Below are positions 1 through 9,880 of a stretch of DNA of 64,000 nt, in pieces. The notes under the pieces were generated by a model. The model saw nothing but the letters and a program-made list of their open reading frames with translations, did not search any database and was not told the DNA's origin. Source of the stretch: Isoetes taiwanensis (Eukaryota; Streptophyta; Lycopodiopsida; Isoetales; Isoetaceae); assembly GCA_021234155.1 (NCBI GenBank), contig JAJEKV010000047.1:2530494-2594493 (forward strand), in the 5' to 3' direction. Both the position numbers and the translations under genes were made by a program. Numbering within the stretch: position 1 is the first letter of the stretch; every line of letters starts with the position of its first letter.

Positions 1-724
1 ATTGGGGACATCTAGGGGGTGCAGTTCCCCTGGAATACGCATTTGCTCAGCCTTCATTTGCTGACAAATCTGACATTGCTTAATGTATCTATCAATGTGC
101 TTCTTCATGCCTGGCCAAAAATAGCTGGAGCGGATCTTGAAATATGTCTTCATAAATCCTGCATGCCCCACTATAGGATTATTATGTGTATCATGGAGAA
201 TGAGCCTACGAACTCCTGATGTCTCGGGAACACATAACTTATCTTTATAACAAAGGAGTCCAGCTTCCTTCTTGTAATGGCGAAAAGCCTCCCTTTCCTT
301 GTATGTTCTGGCTTCCTTCGATACACTTTGCCATATCTCGTGGAATTCGGGGTCTCTGGGAAGAGTCTGCTGTATCTGCTTCCCAAACTCACTGGAGAGC
401 GTGGTTATAGCATTACAATGCATTCAAGTGACCAATGGATGTCTGAAAAGCGCGTCAACAACAACATTATGCTTGTCCGGCTTATAGATGACCTCAAAAT
501 CATATTCCTCAAGGAATTCCTTCCATTGTCTTTGTCTCAAGTTAAGGTGGGGTTGCATGAAAATGTATTGGAGGCTTTGGTGATCAGTATCCAACTGGAA
601 TCGTCTACCCAGCAAATAGTGCCTCCAAATGCGCAAGGCATGCACAACTGCAAGCAACTCTTGATCATGCGTGGAGTATCGCTGTTCTGCATCATTCATC
701 TTTATAGAATCATACGCGATGACC
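1..724 (-). pseudogene. Ty3/gypsy pol fragment: RNase H and integrase N-terminus
   Basis: This is the downstream part of a Ty3/gypsy polyprotein reading leftward off the window edge. RNase H is seen as AEQRYSTHDQELLAV, then a TDHQSL motif and the usual link YKPDKHNVVVDAL. A TGA at 421-423 interrupts the frame. The same frame then continues into the HHCC zinc-binding head of integrase, with two His in HDTH and GHAG and the pair CQIC near 64-75, and ends at the edge with the spacer before the catalytic core. The integrase core, 3' untranslated region and LTR lie outside the window. It belongs to the same element as the protease/RT part at 2914-4558 and was separated from it by the insertion at 725-2913. 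In-frame stops mark it as inactive. RNase H and integrase assignments come from family motifs; the clade is not resolved. Confidence 0.88.
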
Positions 725-2913
725 ATATATAGCAAAATAACAGGGTTTGTTTTTTGTATTTTTATACGTTTTTGCCTATGGTTTTTATATGATTTGATGA
801 TGGTATTTGATGAGACATACTAATCGATACATCTAGAGTGCGCATACTATCAAGTTATTTTTAGTGGCATTTTCCAATGGTTACAACTATGATTTCACTA
901 AATATCTCAAATGCAAGCATCGAACAAGGTTGTTTTAGGGTTATTGAGTTTTGATGGTCTTCGTGAGGCAAGGGCTTGGAGCGACCTGGAAAGCAGGATC
1001 TGGCAACATTCTTTGAAGTTTTGGGGAGGCAAGGGCTTGGGGCGACCATGAAAGCAGAATCCGACAGCTTCAAGGTTCGTTCTGTAACCCTTTTTCCTTC
1101 AGCTAAGCCTATTTCGTCACCTTTGTTGCTCCACGAAAACTAGATCCAGCAGTTCAAGGCTTGTTGCTCCTCAAAAGCAAGTCTATTTCTTATGCGGTGG
1201 TGCAAGAGCCATAGGGGCAGGGCCTTATGCCTATTTTCTCTGGTAACAAGACTGATCTTAGCAAGCTGCACAGTCTCGGTGGATGATTTTTTGACGTTGA
1301 ATCCCATATTTGATTCAATTTGTATAACTACAGAAGGGGTTGTTTCTACATATCCTTTCTACTAGTTTAATGTGCTTCTTTATCACAGCCTATAAGCTGA
1401 TGCTTGGAAGGGCAAGTACTAAAGGAAATAATTATCAGCATCTCTTGCACAGGCCATGGAAAAGATAGGATTGCGATATAGTTTGATTATTGAATGCTTG
1501 GTTTTGTAGAACGGTGTGCTATAGCGCCATGGGCATCATGTCTTTGCGAGAAGGATGCTACAACAGTACTATTACTCTTACTGAAACCTTTTCCTGCATT
1601 CCTGACATGGGTGTTTTAATTTGATAGAAGCTGGGAAGCCATCCCTTTCGAAATTGGTAAGCACCCTGTCTATCGTTCCCATCCTTTTAACCTGTGCCAA
1701 AATTCTTATTTTGCAAGCCATTTGAAGTTTTGTATTGAAAACCTCTCATTTCAACAAGAAAAAAACCATGCAAGAACCTGCGGATGATTGCCATGAATCC
1801 TAGAGTTGCAGTTTGCTACATAGCTTATTTGTCTCAGTTCCTCCTATTCCAACACATACATGCTCAACTATGGCAAAAACCTGGCATTGGCTCTATGTTT
1901 TACACACTTAATGTGTTCTAGCATAAGCATGATAGAGGGAGGTAACAATTGTGATCTGAATCTTTCACCCCTAAGGACATATGCTAAGGTTTTATTTGCA
2001 GACGTTTGTGCATTCCCTACAAGCATCTTTATAATTATGATTGTAAAAGCATTTGTTTTGGGATAATGAGGCTCTTCAATCATTGTACATTTTTTCTATG
2101 TTTTACACACTTAATGTGTTCTAGCATAAGCATGCTATGTGAATTGCTTCTGTTTAATTGATAGTGCATTTTTATCCTGGTTCAAGTTATATACTCCAAT
2201 GCCTCTTGTAATCTTTTCTAGCAAATCTATACAAGGACAAATCCCTATAAGGAGCTAGGTAATTCACATGCTTTGCGCGCGGGTGCTTTGGGGATACAAC
2301 CATACTTGGGAAATGAGCTGCTTGTGGCTGCTTTCCTTGTCTTCTTCAGATTAATTTTTATATAACTATGCAATCTTTCGAGTTATTGGTAATGGAAATT
2401 GTTATTAGTCCAAGTTCGATACCTAGAAGGTTCGTTTTGTTAGGGCCCGAAGGGCCCAAATTATTTTTTAATATTACAACCAACAATAAACAAGTACTAA
2501 ACAATCCATTATTACTATTATTGGTGTTGCATTGTTGTTTACCTATATTTTCTTTTTTTGGGGCCCAAAGGGCCTAAATTTGTTTTTATAATACCACCAC
2601 TTACAAATAACTACCATTAATATTAGTTAACACAAACCATTACATCCAACAATTACAAATTATAAAATCCCCCTGAAGCCCCCTTTGGTTTGGGTGGGGG
2701 TTACGTAGGGCGGCGAGAGCACCTAAAAACTTACAATACATGTACAAAATTAACACCATTAAATACATTCCCTCAAACCTTATAGTATTTTGCAAACCTT
2801 AATATACAGTATACAAAAACTTGTACAGGCATACCCCACAAACGAGGATCGATATGTACGGTCCAGATCGAGGAATAAAGAGCAAATATGCCCATCCGAT
2901 AGCTCTCGGTGCC
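725..2913. mobile_element. 2.2 kb insertion splitting the gypsy pol
   Basis: The gypsy reading frame stops inside RNase H near 2914 and resumes at about 724, and TGACC occurs at both junctions (720-724 and 2914-2918), which suits a 5-bp target duplication. The inserted DNA has no convincing coding sequence. Its left end reads TAGCAAAATAACAGGG, a terminal-looking motif found inverted at about 13970 and 46198. Inside are a 61-bp-spaced duplication (964-1068, around GGCAAGGGCTTGG), a perfect 40-bp direct repeat (1892-1931 and 2095-2134), and two GGGCCC-bearing repeats near 2439 and 2561 followed by TTTGTTTTTATAAT-like AT-rich DNA. No TG...CA ends are seen, so an ordinary LTR element is not supported; the class is unknown and the insert may be composite. 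Confidence 0.55.
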
Positions 2914-4558
2914 TGACCTTCTTGCATTAACACTACTAGCATCCGTGGCAACCCACTTATCCTTCTGAGGATCTAGCAAGGTGAGAACCGAGGCTGTTGT
3001 CAAAGCTTCAATGATTGGAATCCGGCTTGAACTTTGTCTTTCCAATGTGCCATCCAATCCCTAACCTTTTCATGCTTGGTTAGGTCCGTTAAGGGCGCGG
3101 CGAACTAGGCAAAGTCTTTGACAAACTTACAGTAATAACCGGCCAACCCCAGAAAGCTGCGAACCTCATACACATTGGTTGGAATCGGTCAATCCTTCAC
3201 TGCTTCAATCTTAGCTGGATCTATAGCTATCCCTTCCGCAGACACAATATGTCCCAGGTAATCAACCTCGGTGGTTGCAAACTTACACTTTGAGAAATTG
3301 GCATAGAGTTGGTGGCGCCTCAGTTTCTGTAAGGCCAACCGAAGATGCCCCACATGGTCTTCTAAGGTCTCACTGTATATGAGGATATCATCAAAGAATA
3401 TGATGACAAAATCATCAAGATATTCGCAGAAGACATCATTCATCAGCCTCATGAAGGTGGCCGGGGCATTAGTCAAGCCAAATGGCATCACAGTAGACTC
3501 ATAATGCCCATAGCACATCCGAAAGGCAGACTTGTGAATGTCATCCTCCTTAATTCGTATCTGATGATATCCCGAACGAAGGTCAATTTTTGTAAAGTAC
3601 TTAGCCCCATGCAACTGATCCATTAAATCGTCGGCACGCGGCAAAGCATACCAATTCTTAATAGTGTGCTTATTCAGTTGGCGGTAATCGATACACATTC
3701 TCAAGGTGCCATCCTTCTTCTTGACGAAGAGTATCGGAGCCCCAAAAGGTGACAAACAACCGATTTACCTGCTATGGTGACTCGGGCTCCATTGGCTGCA
3801 TTTAAGGTAACTTCTCGCTTTTCACAATCAATGTTGGCCTTGGTAGCAGCCAGGAACTCCATCCCCACAATGAGATCATAGCGACCAATATCCATTATCT
3901 CCGCGCCTAGAGCAACAGGTGCTTCTGGCAGCTGAATATTCAAATTGATGCGTCGACCTCGTGTGCGGCATATAGCCCCACTAGCCAACGTAACTGGCCA
4001 TGGCTTGGACTTCAAGGGAGTGAGCTGCAAAGACTCGGCCATTCTAGGAGATGCAAAATTATGCGTGCTGCCAGTATCCATGAGGATAAAAAAGGGCTTA
4101 CATTCTACTTGGCAAACCGTGGAAATGACAGAAGGCTGATGGTTGGCTTGGCCCGTTTCAATGGCAGCATAAATATGAGACTCACCTTGTATATAGTCAG
4201 GCGCATCATCGTCAGCAGCATTATCTGGATGGTTTGGGTCCCCTGCACTCTCCCGATCCACTTCGGCGAGGGCAGCCTGCACCGTTTGTGTGATGTAGGG
4301 GCATTCCTGCATACGGTGTCCCGGACGGAAGTACCGATAGCAAGCCTTGTCCCGACGTAACTGGTCACGAGCCTCCTTGGGAATGGCTTGGAGAATATCT
4401 CTGAAAGCTTCCGTGGTGTTGATGGACTTGTCTGGGACTGTAAAGGAGACTTTCTTCTCTGGCTTCCGATATCCGGTCGAGGCTGGAGGCCCCGGACTAG
4501 GCGAACGCCCTCTGTAAGGTGCATATCCCTTGTTCTGAATAGATACCTGGAACATCAC
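2914..4558 (-). pseudogene. Ty3/gypsy gag end, protease and reverse transcriptase
   Basis: Reading leftward: a Pro/Ser-rich gag end, a zinc knuckle CYRYFRPGHRMQEC in which Tyr replaces the second Cys, an aspartic protease with FILMDTGSTHNF, then reverse transcriptase starting [15 protein letters not shown], with [23 protein letters not shown] and the catalytic [11 protein letters not shown] is followed by the connection region (VRSFLGLAGYY) and the start of RNase H (WVATDAS). The region between protease and RT is much shorter than in intact elements, so an internal deletion is likely near 3755. Damage includes TGA for a Trp codon at about 3187, a TAG shortly after, and frameshifts near 3000 and 2930. 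It is an inactive copy; the 5' LTR and most of gag are not visible beyond 4558. Confidence 0.92.
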
Positions 4559-4829
4559 ACTATACTTGCAATTTTATATTGGTGTGCCCTGCATTGATCA
4601 AGTTCATGTAATCTATATACATCACATGTGCAAGTGCAATTCTTCGGATGTTTGGTTCTCATCCCATTGAGTCCATCCACTAGCATTTGCATCCTCACAT
4701 GTTGAATGCAACAGCAACTATTAAAATCCTTAAATTTCACAACAAACCAAGGTTTTAGCTTCTCAAAAGCTCGAAGATGAATCTTAATTTGTGGATGTTG
4801 GTCATTGAACACTAAACTATTAGGATGTA
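4559..4829. other. No gene seen
   Basis: This stretch right of the gypsy remnant shows no LTR end, primer-binding site or coding similarity that I can support. It grades into the CA-rich block. Confidence 0.4.
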
Positions 4830-5790
4830 TATACCACACCACATCATGCACCATACCATGCCCCACACTCATCATATTCACCAGACCGAGCACCTTAGTC
4901 TTGTGTACGTTACCACACACTACACCACACCACACCATGCACCACACACATCATAACCATCAAATAAACGATACTAAACTCATGCCACCCCACACACCAC
5001 AGAGCGCATACCATGCACCACACACTCTACACCACATATTCTACACGCTATACACCATCCACCACACTTACCATATACCAAATGTGTGGTGGTAGCAAGG
5101 AGTGGTGGGACATTGTGCAGGGTGGTGGAGTGTGGTGGTGGGACATGGTGGAGTGTGGTGTGGGACATGGCGTAGTGTAGTGGTGGGAGATGGTGGGGTG
5201 TAGTGTGGGACATGGTGGACTGTAGTAGAGTGTGGTGGTGGGAGATGGTGGGCTTCAAATGTGGTGGTAATGAAGAACGTGGTGCATGTGGTGGTGGGAG
5301 ATGGAGTGTTTGAAATGTGGTGATAAATGTGGTGGTGGCAAAGATGTGGTGGTAGTCTATGGTGGATGAAATGTAGTGGTAATATAGATGGTGGGATGTT
5401 ATGTGGTGTGGTGGCGGTGACAAATGTGGTGAACTGTGGTGGTGAGAGATTGTGTGGTGAAATGTAGTGGTGGTGACAAATGTGGTGGAGTGTGGTGGCA
5501 GGAGATGGTGGGCTTCTAGTGTGGCGGTAATGAAGAATGTGGTGAATGTGGTGGTGGGGGATTGTGGGGGAAGGGGTTGGGGAGAAGGGGGGGTGTGGTG
5601 TGGTGGGGTGGGGTGGGGTGGGGGGGGGAGGAGGGGGGGTCGGGGGGGGGGGAGGGGGAGAATAAATAAAATAGTGAATCCACACATATCATACATTTAA
5701 CATGCACACCCGCATGCCGCATCCCACACCACACCACACCACACCACACCACACCACACCACACCACACATCACATCACTTTGATCCTAT
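4830..5790. repeat. Strand-switching CCA/TGG low-complexity block with (ACACC)n
   Basis: From about 4830 to 5083 the plus strand is built of CACCACAC/ACCATGCACC words; at about 5084 it switches to TGTGGTGGTGGGA words that run to about 5650, and at 5700-5770 it returns to C-rich, ending in about nine ACACC pentamers. The G-rich arm contains many imperfect units of 30-60 bases such as GGTGGTGGGAGATGG. The stretch 5600-5660 has many G runs of three or more and could fold as a G-quadruplex. The two arms are complementary in character, so the block can fold back. Apparent long proteins rich in Pro, His and Thr across it are artefacts of composition. Confidence 0.85.
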
Positions 5791-5917
5791 TTGGTCTGCC
5801 ATAAAAAATTTGTATAGCCTGCTCTCATAACATTTCTGAAATTCGTACCCTGATAATAATTACATACCCTTTCCTAATACTAAAAGATCTACCTCTTTAG
5901 TACTTACTAAATCCTAT

Positions 5918-6402
5918 CCCCGCACTAGATTTTTGCCGTTTCGTTCTCAAGCTTCCAAGTTTATTCTGACAGCAATGGTTAACAGGTTCAGAGACGATAA
6001 CGACGTTGCTAGAGTGTGCGAAGATGGCCTGAGTAATGCTTTAACCAAGGCCCGTGACCAGTCTCTGAAGGTGGATATGTCTAAATCCACCTTTTTTGCT
6101 GATTTCGAAGCCACCCTAGACCCATTCAACAGAGTGGATGCTGGGTCATCGATGGTTATTTTTGGGGTCGGAATGACAGAAAGAGAGCTGAAAGACAAGG
6201 TTTCTGACCTTATGTTACATGCTGCTGCAAGGAGAGGTATAGAATGAGTTATTCGGCACTTCAGCGTTCTGAATCGGCAACAACGAAAACTATTGACAGG
6301 GATGCCTTCACACCACAAGGGGATGCAGGAAGCTATGGCGGGCCTGATCCTATGCACTTCTGGGATGACTGCACAAAGCCTAAATGCATTAGTGCAGAAA
6401 TA
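5918..6402 (+). pseudogene. Unknown coding fragment with one in-frame stop
   Basis: A reading frame open from about 5918 gives a protein-like sequence with mixed composition (for example TAMVNRFRDDNDVARVCEDG, then ATLDPFNRVDAGSSMVIFGV) and stops at a TGA at 6245-6247. The same frame goes on for another 51 codons (VIRHFSVLNRQQRKLLTGMP and on to LNALVQK) before a TAG at 6400-6402. An alternative frame starting at 6244 stays open to 6474 and could be the true continuation after a frameshift. I do not recognise the family. No intron boundaries or poly(A) signal are obvious. It may be a captured or decayed host exon, or part of an unrecognised mobile element. Confidence 0.35.
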
Positions 6403-6667
6403 GTCATTTTGGATGCACCACCATTGGATCCAGTAATACCAGCTCCTCCTGCTACTCAGGAAATGCGTGGGTAAAAAATCTTGGATACAAAGTCAGAGCT
6501 TTCAATGAAAAGCCAAATTTTGTAACATATTTTTTTTTTTTTAATATATTATAAATTCGGACAGAGAATGTACTTTCTTCTGACATATATTTGTCTTTGA
6601 ATAATTCAACTAAACTTTTAGGATCAGTTATCTGTCATTCTCAAATATTGTTAGACTGCACACTATG

Positions 6668-6880
6668 TCAATGATGATCTATGGGTCCTCTATCCTCCAA
6701 AACCATAGTTTCAGGATCCTCCTCATATATTCTTAGTATCATCTGGGAAGCAATATAATGTTTCTTACCGAAAGACATTCTCTCAAAGCAATGCTCGAAA
6801 AGGGCACCTGAAGCTGGGTTAAGGCCGTCAAGTTGACCCATTATATGTGATAACAAGTTAGACATACTAATGTTGGTCAT
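6668..6880 (-). CDS. Unknown 70-residue reading frame
   Basis: A short open frame on the minus strand has protein-like composition, with a segment reading GLNPASGALFEHCFERMSFG followed by an acidic end containing EEDPETMVLEDRG. It faces the fragment at 5918-6402. I recognise no domain and see no supporting promoter or splice signals, so it could be an exon remnant or chance. Confidence 0.2.
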   Translation of the reverse strand: MTNISMSNLLSHIMGQLDGLNPASGALFEHCFERMSFGKKHYIASQMILRIYEEDPETMVLEDRGPIDHH

Positions 6881-7095
6881 TTGATCTAGAACATAGACTT
6901 TTAAGACCTGCTAATGCGACTAGACACGATTTATCGTATCTACATTCGTGTGCTCAAACAGCCACCCAAACCTTTTCCACTTTCTATCCCATATTGTGTT
7001 CAAACACCAGCCCTGCTCCAAGTAACTAGATGACAATATTTTTTTATCCTTGTGTTAGTCTAATTAATGCATATTTGTTCAAGAACGCCAACTGA

Positions 7096-7380
7096 TCATC
7101 TTGGTGAGTGCTTCATTTTTGCCATACACGCCATAGGATTGAATTGAATTGACTTGGATTGAATTGAATGGTTTTTATTGTCCATATAAAGACCAATTGG
7201 CCTATGGGACCCAATAGAAGAGCGCAACAGACATATTCTGTTTGAATTAAAAAACCCTGCATCTTTATGCACCTGTGCTCCTGCACATTCCATCTAGTAT
7301 GGAGCACTCTTTTCCTTCCAGCAGGCCTTGAGGGGCTGCCACTCCATTGCCATGGTGTAAACTAGGTTGGAGAGACGAGC
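7096..7380 (-). pseudogene. LINE 3' end with (CAATT)n tail
   Basis: Reading leftward from about 7380 the sequence encodes DARLSNLVYTMAMEWQPLKA followed by CWKEKSAPY and a stop. A very similar peptide (DTRLPNLALVVAMGPQCLKA) is encoded on the minus strand near 22500, where it follows LINE ORF2 C-terminal sequence. Downstream comes a short 3' untranslated region with GGGTCCCATAGGCCAATTGG and a pentanucleotide tail (CAATT)n at 7138-7170. This is a 5'-truncated LINE copy, inactive. The tail unit differs from the (TATTC)n of its relatives. Confidence 0.6.
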
Positions 7381-7508
7381 ATCATCCATATTGCCGAGTG
7401 TAAAATTTTATAGGGTCTTTTTTCGTGGGAACTTTGGCCTTTTTTTGACAGTTGAAAAGTAAAGTGCAATTATTATCTATTTGAGAAATTTCAGAGAGAT
7501 TTCTATCA

Positions 7509-8050
7509 GGAATCCCGTCGATCCGAGACATCGGATCGACATTCTAGGATGGGGCGAGCATGCATGTCTTGTATGCATGCATGCGGCGCATGCCCTTCCT
7601 GGTTGGGGTTTCATGATTTTAGGCGCTTAATTGGGACGCCTCATCCTCTTCTCTCTTCGCGTGCATTCCTTATTCTCTTTGAACTGCTTCCAGGCGGGAG
7701 GGGCTTCTTCCCCGCTTGGTTTGGCCAATTTGGCGTTTCTTTCTTGCTGTCCTTTTCCCTACTTTAGCCTCGGGCCCCGACCTTCGGCCCTCGATTCTAG
7801 TTTGTTAAGGAAGTTCTCTCGTATTCGGGCGGTTTGTTGGTTTTTCATCGCGAGCCCCATCCTAGAATCCCGTCGATCCGAGACATCGGATCGACATTCT
7901 AGAATGGGCGAGCATGCATGTCTTGCATGCATGCATGCGGGCGCATGCCCTTCCCCGGTTGGGGTTTCGCTATTTTAGGCGCGGTTTACGCATCGACGTC
8001 TCATCGGCGCTTCCCTCTTCTCTCAACAAGACCTTATTCTCTTTGAACCC
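7509..8050 (+). repeat. Direct repeat carrying a perfect hairpin
   Basis: About 180 bases starting at 7509 are repeated from 7865. Each copy begins with a perfect 10-bp inverted repeat around GACA (arms GTCGATCCGA and TCGGATCGAC at 7517-7540 and 7872-7895), continues through GCATGCATGC palindromes, and ends in a pyrimidine-rich segment. In the second copy the hairpin is extended by flanking arms CCCAT/CCTAGAAT and ATTCTAGAATGGG (7856-7908). A third partial copy of the leading segment (GGGCGGTTTGTTGG to CCTAGAAT) lies at 8521-8558, matching 7827-7868. The spacing of 356 bases suggests a segmental duplication of a structured non-coding element. No coding content is supported. Confidence 0.75.
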
Positions 8051-8292
8051 ACCCTCCCCCCTTTCTTTGTTTATTGTATTGTGCACAAATTTCTTATCAT
8101 GTTTTTCTTCCACCCGCTGGTGATGTTTTTTTCCACCCGGGTGATGCTATCCTCCGTATGTTTGTGTTGTCTCGCTTGTTGTGTTGGTGATGTGCGTGCA
8201 CAGGGCGAGCGGCTTTTGTTTCGCCTTCTCCATGCGGGGGTTTTTGGGAGCGATTTCTATGCCTTACGCTTGTCCAAGCCCCTTGCCGGTTG

Positions 8293-8435
8293 GCTTATCA
8301 CTAGGGTTTTTCCTCGAAAACCCGAAGGGCGGGGTTTTTTAATCCCTGATAAGCTTTCTACAGTACATCAGCCACTCATCTATTAGCATTGTATTTTTTT
8401 GGGTCCAAATGATATAATTGGATTTTCCCTTTATT
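8293..8435 (+). mobile_element. SINE-like double-hairpin element, copy 1 (divergent)
   Basis: An outer inverted repeat GCTTATCA (8293-8300) and TGATAAGC (8347-8354) encloses an inner one, GGGTTTT (8304-8310) and AAAACCC (8317-8323), followed by GGGCGGGGTTTTTTAATCC. The following segment keeps the spaced words CATTGTAT, GGGTCC and ATTGG that also follow the hairpins at 22880 and 34262. The pentanucleotide tail is not preserved. It is assigned by this shared order of elements, not by a coding region. Confidence 0.5.
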
Positions 8436-9134
8436 TTTTGTGGGTAGTTCGCATGTGTGCGGCTACCCACTGTCCACCATTGTAGAAAATCTGCTGAGAT
8501 GAATGAGAAGCCTATCTATCGGGCGGTTTGTTGGTTTCATGCGAGCCCCATCCTAGAATGTGCATTGCAGTTGCTATATTGTTTGGAATTGGAGATAGAA
8601 ACAGAAAAACATGTTTCTTATAATGTGCGTCATATGAACATCTAGGTTTATGCTTCTACACTGAAGGGACTTTTGAGTATGCCAGCTCACAAATTAAGTT
8701 CCTACCTAAAAGACATTTGGAAGGAAAGAAAAGATATAATTCTGTTATTTGATATTATGTCAGACTTTGATGCATGTGCTGATCAAAAATGAGCGCTTAA
8801 CACTGTACATATTTGCCAGAGAGGCCTGGAGGCCTAAATGGCTTGATAATACAATTAAATTAAATTAAATTGTTGTTGGCTTTCATAAAATTCCTCCATC
8901 TGCTGATCCTTTGATGCCACTATGCCAATTATGAAGATATGCGATGGTATCTGACTTGATGCCTTTCCTGGAAGCCACTCAAAGATGAAATGAAATTGGT
9001 TTTCTGCTTCCTTAAGGCCACTCAAGGATGAAATGAAATATGGTTTTCTGCCTCCATATTCTACAGTAACATTTTTGTAAAGGTTGAGTTGTAACCTTGC
9101 ATAGAACTAGAATGTGATGAATTTGAGTCCATCT
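8436..9134. other. Non-coding stretch with a LINE-like tail and a 42-bp duplication
   Basis: At 8821-8871 there is a GGCCTGGAGGCC palindrome followed by (AATTA)n, resembling a retroposon 3' end of another family on the plus strand. At 8973-9011 and 9015-9054 a segment containing GCCACTCAAAGATGAAATGA occurs twice in tandem with a few differences. No gene is seen. Confidence 0.5.
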
Positions 9135-9431
9135 TTATTGCTCTCGAGGGTTTGTCAGATAACAAGCCACCATACACCAGACAATATGTCCAAAACTTTC
9201 ATCAATCTTGTAGCAATAGTTGTCTTCATCATTTCTAGATTCCTCTAATATATTACTAAGAAGCTCACCATAGCCATTTTGAACAACACGTAAAGTGTCT
9301 AAATGGTATTTGAAGAAAGAGGCCAGAGCTTTACTCTCAAGCTTGCATATCCCATTCAAAAAAGACATTAATATTTGTTGATCACTTCCCCAACCCTTCA
9401 TAGTGACGCGATTCTCCATAGTCGAAAGCAA
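9135..9431 (-). CDS. Unknown 98-residue reading frame
   Basis: A minus-strand frame with protein-like composition runs VTMKGWGSDQQILMSFLNGI, then a lysine- and leucine-rich part and a cysteine-bearing end (IVWCMVACYL). I see no domain I can name. It lies just outside the MULE on its 5' side, and it could be a gene fragment carried by a transposon or a host exon. The start is uncertain. Confidence 0.22.
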   Translation of the reverse strand: MLSTMENRVTMKGWGSDQQILMSFLNGICKLESKALASFFKYHLDTLRVVQNGYGELLSNILEESRNDEDNYCYKIDESFGHIVWCMVACYLTNPREQ

Positions 9432-9574
9432 ACTTCTCCAACTTCAAGTCAAAACATAAGGCATGCTAGGGTGATTAAATTAACATAAGCCCGTTAAAAA
9501 AATTACCATTTAGTATTTAAAATGTCTCTCAACGTTAAAGTTTAAAAGTCGTCATTGGTCATTAAAAGTTGCAA

Positions 9575-9640
9575 TAGAATAGAATAGAATAGATATTTGA
9601 ATGTCCACGGAACAGATCCCTCAAGTTTGGAAGTCCCTCA
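9575..9640 (-). mobile_element. Retroposon 3' tail, (TATTC)n type
   Basis: The plus strand reads AATAGAATAGAATAGAATAG and then TGTCCACGGA, which is the reverse complement of the shared LINE/SINE terminus (TCCGTGGACA, A-rich spacer, then TCTATTC repeats). Only the end of the element can be identified. Confidence 0.5.
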
Positions 9641-9711
9641 AGTTTTGTAAAATAGATTCCTTATAAAAAGTTATCTAAGTTAGCTAACTTAAAAACATTT
9701 TCATGTTTGGA

Positions 9712-9862
9712 CGGTCGCAAATACACGGTAGTAAATGCATAGTGTAACAATTACATGGTGGCAAATATATGGTAGCAAATACATGGTAGAAAAGGCATGG
9801 TCTAACAATTACATAGTAGCAAATACATGGTCGCAATTACATGGTAGCAAATATATGGCCGC
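9712..9862 (+). repeat. Minisatellite with about 14-bp GCAAATACATGGTA units
   Basis: Roughly ten imperfect units follow the consensus GCAAATACATGGTA, with variants such as ACAATTACATGGT. The array ends about 20 bases before the first open frame of the MULE and may lie in its 5' subterminal region. Confidence 0.8.
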
Positions 9863-9880
9863 AGTTAGGGTTGTAAAAGC

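Noticed and set aside
4980-5767. Long Pro/His/Thr-rich reading frames (up to 238 codons) across the TGG/CCA block
   Set aside because: Frames on both strands and in several phases are open because the repeat lacks stop triplets; composition explains them.
8290-8360. Hammerhead-type ribozyme in the double-hairpin element
   Set aside because: The required CTGATGA and GAAA core arrangement is not present, so a hammerhead cannot be supported.
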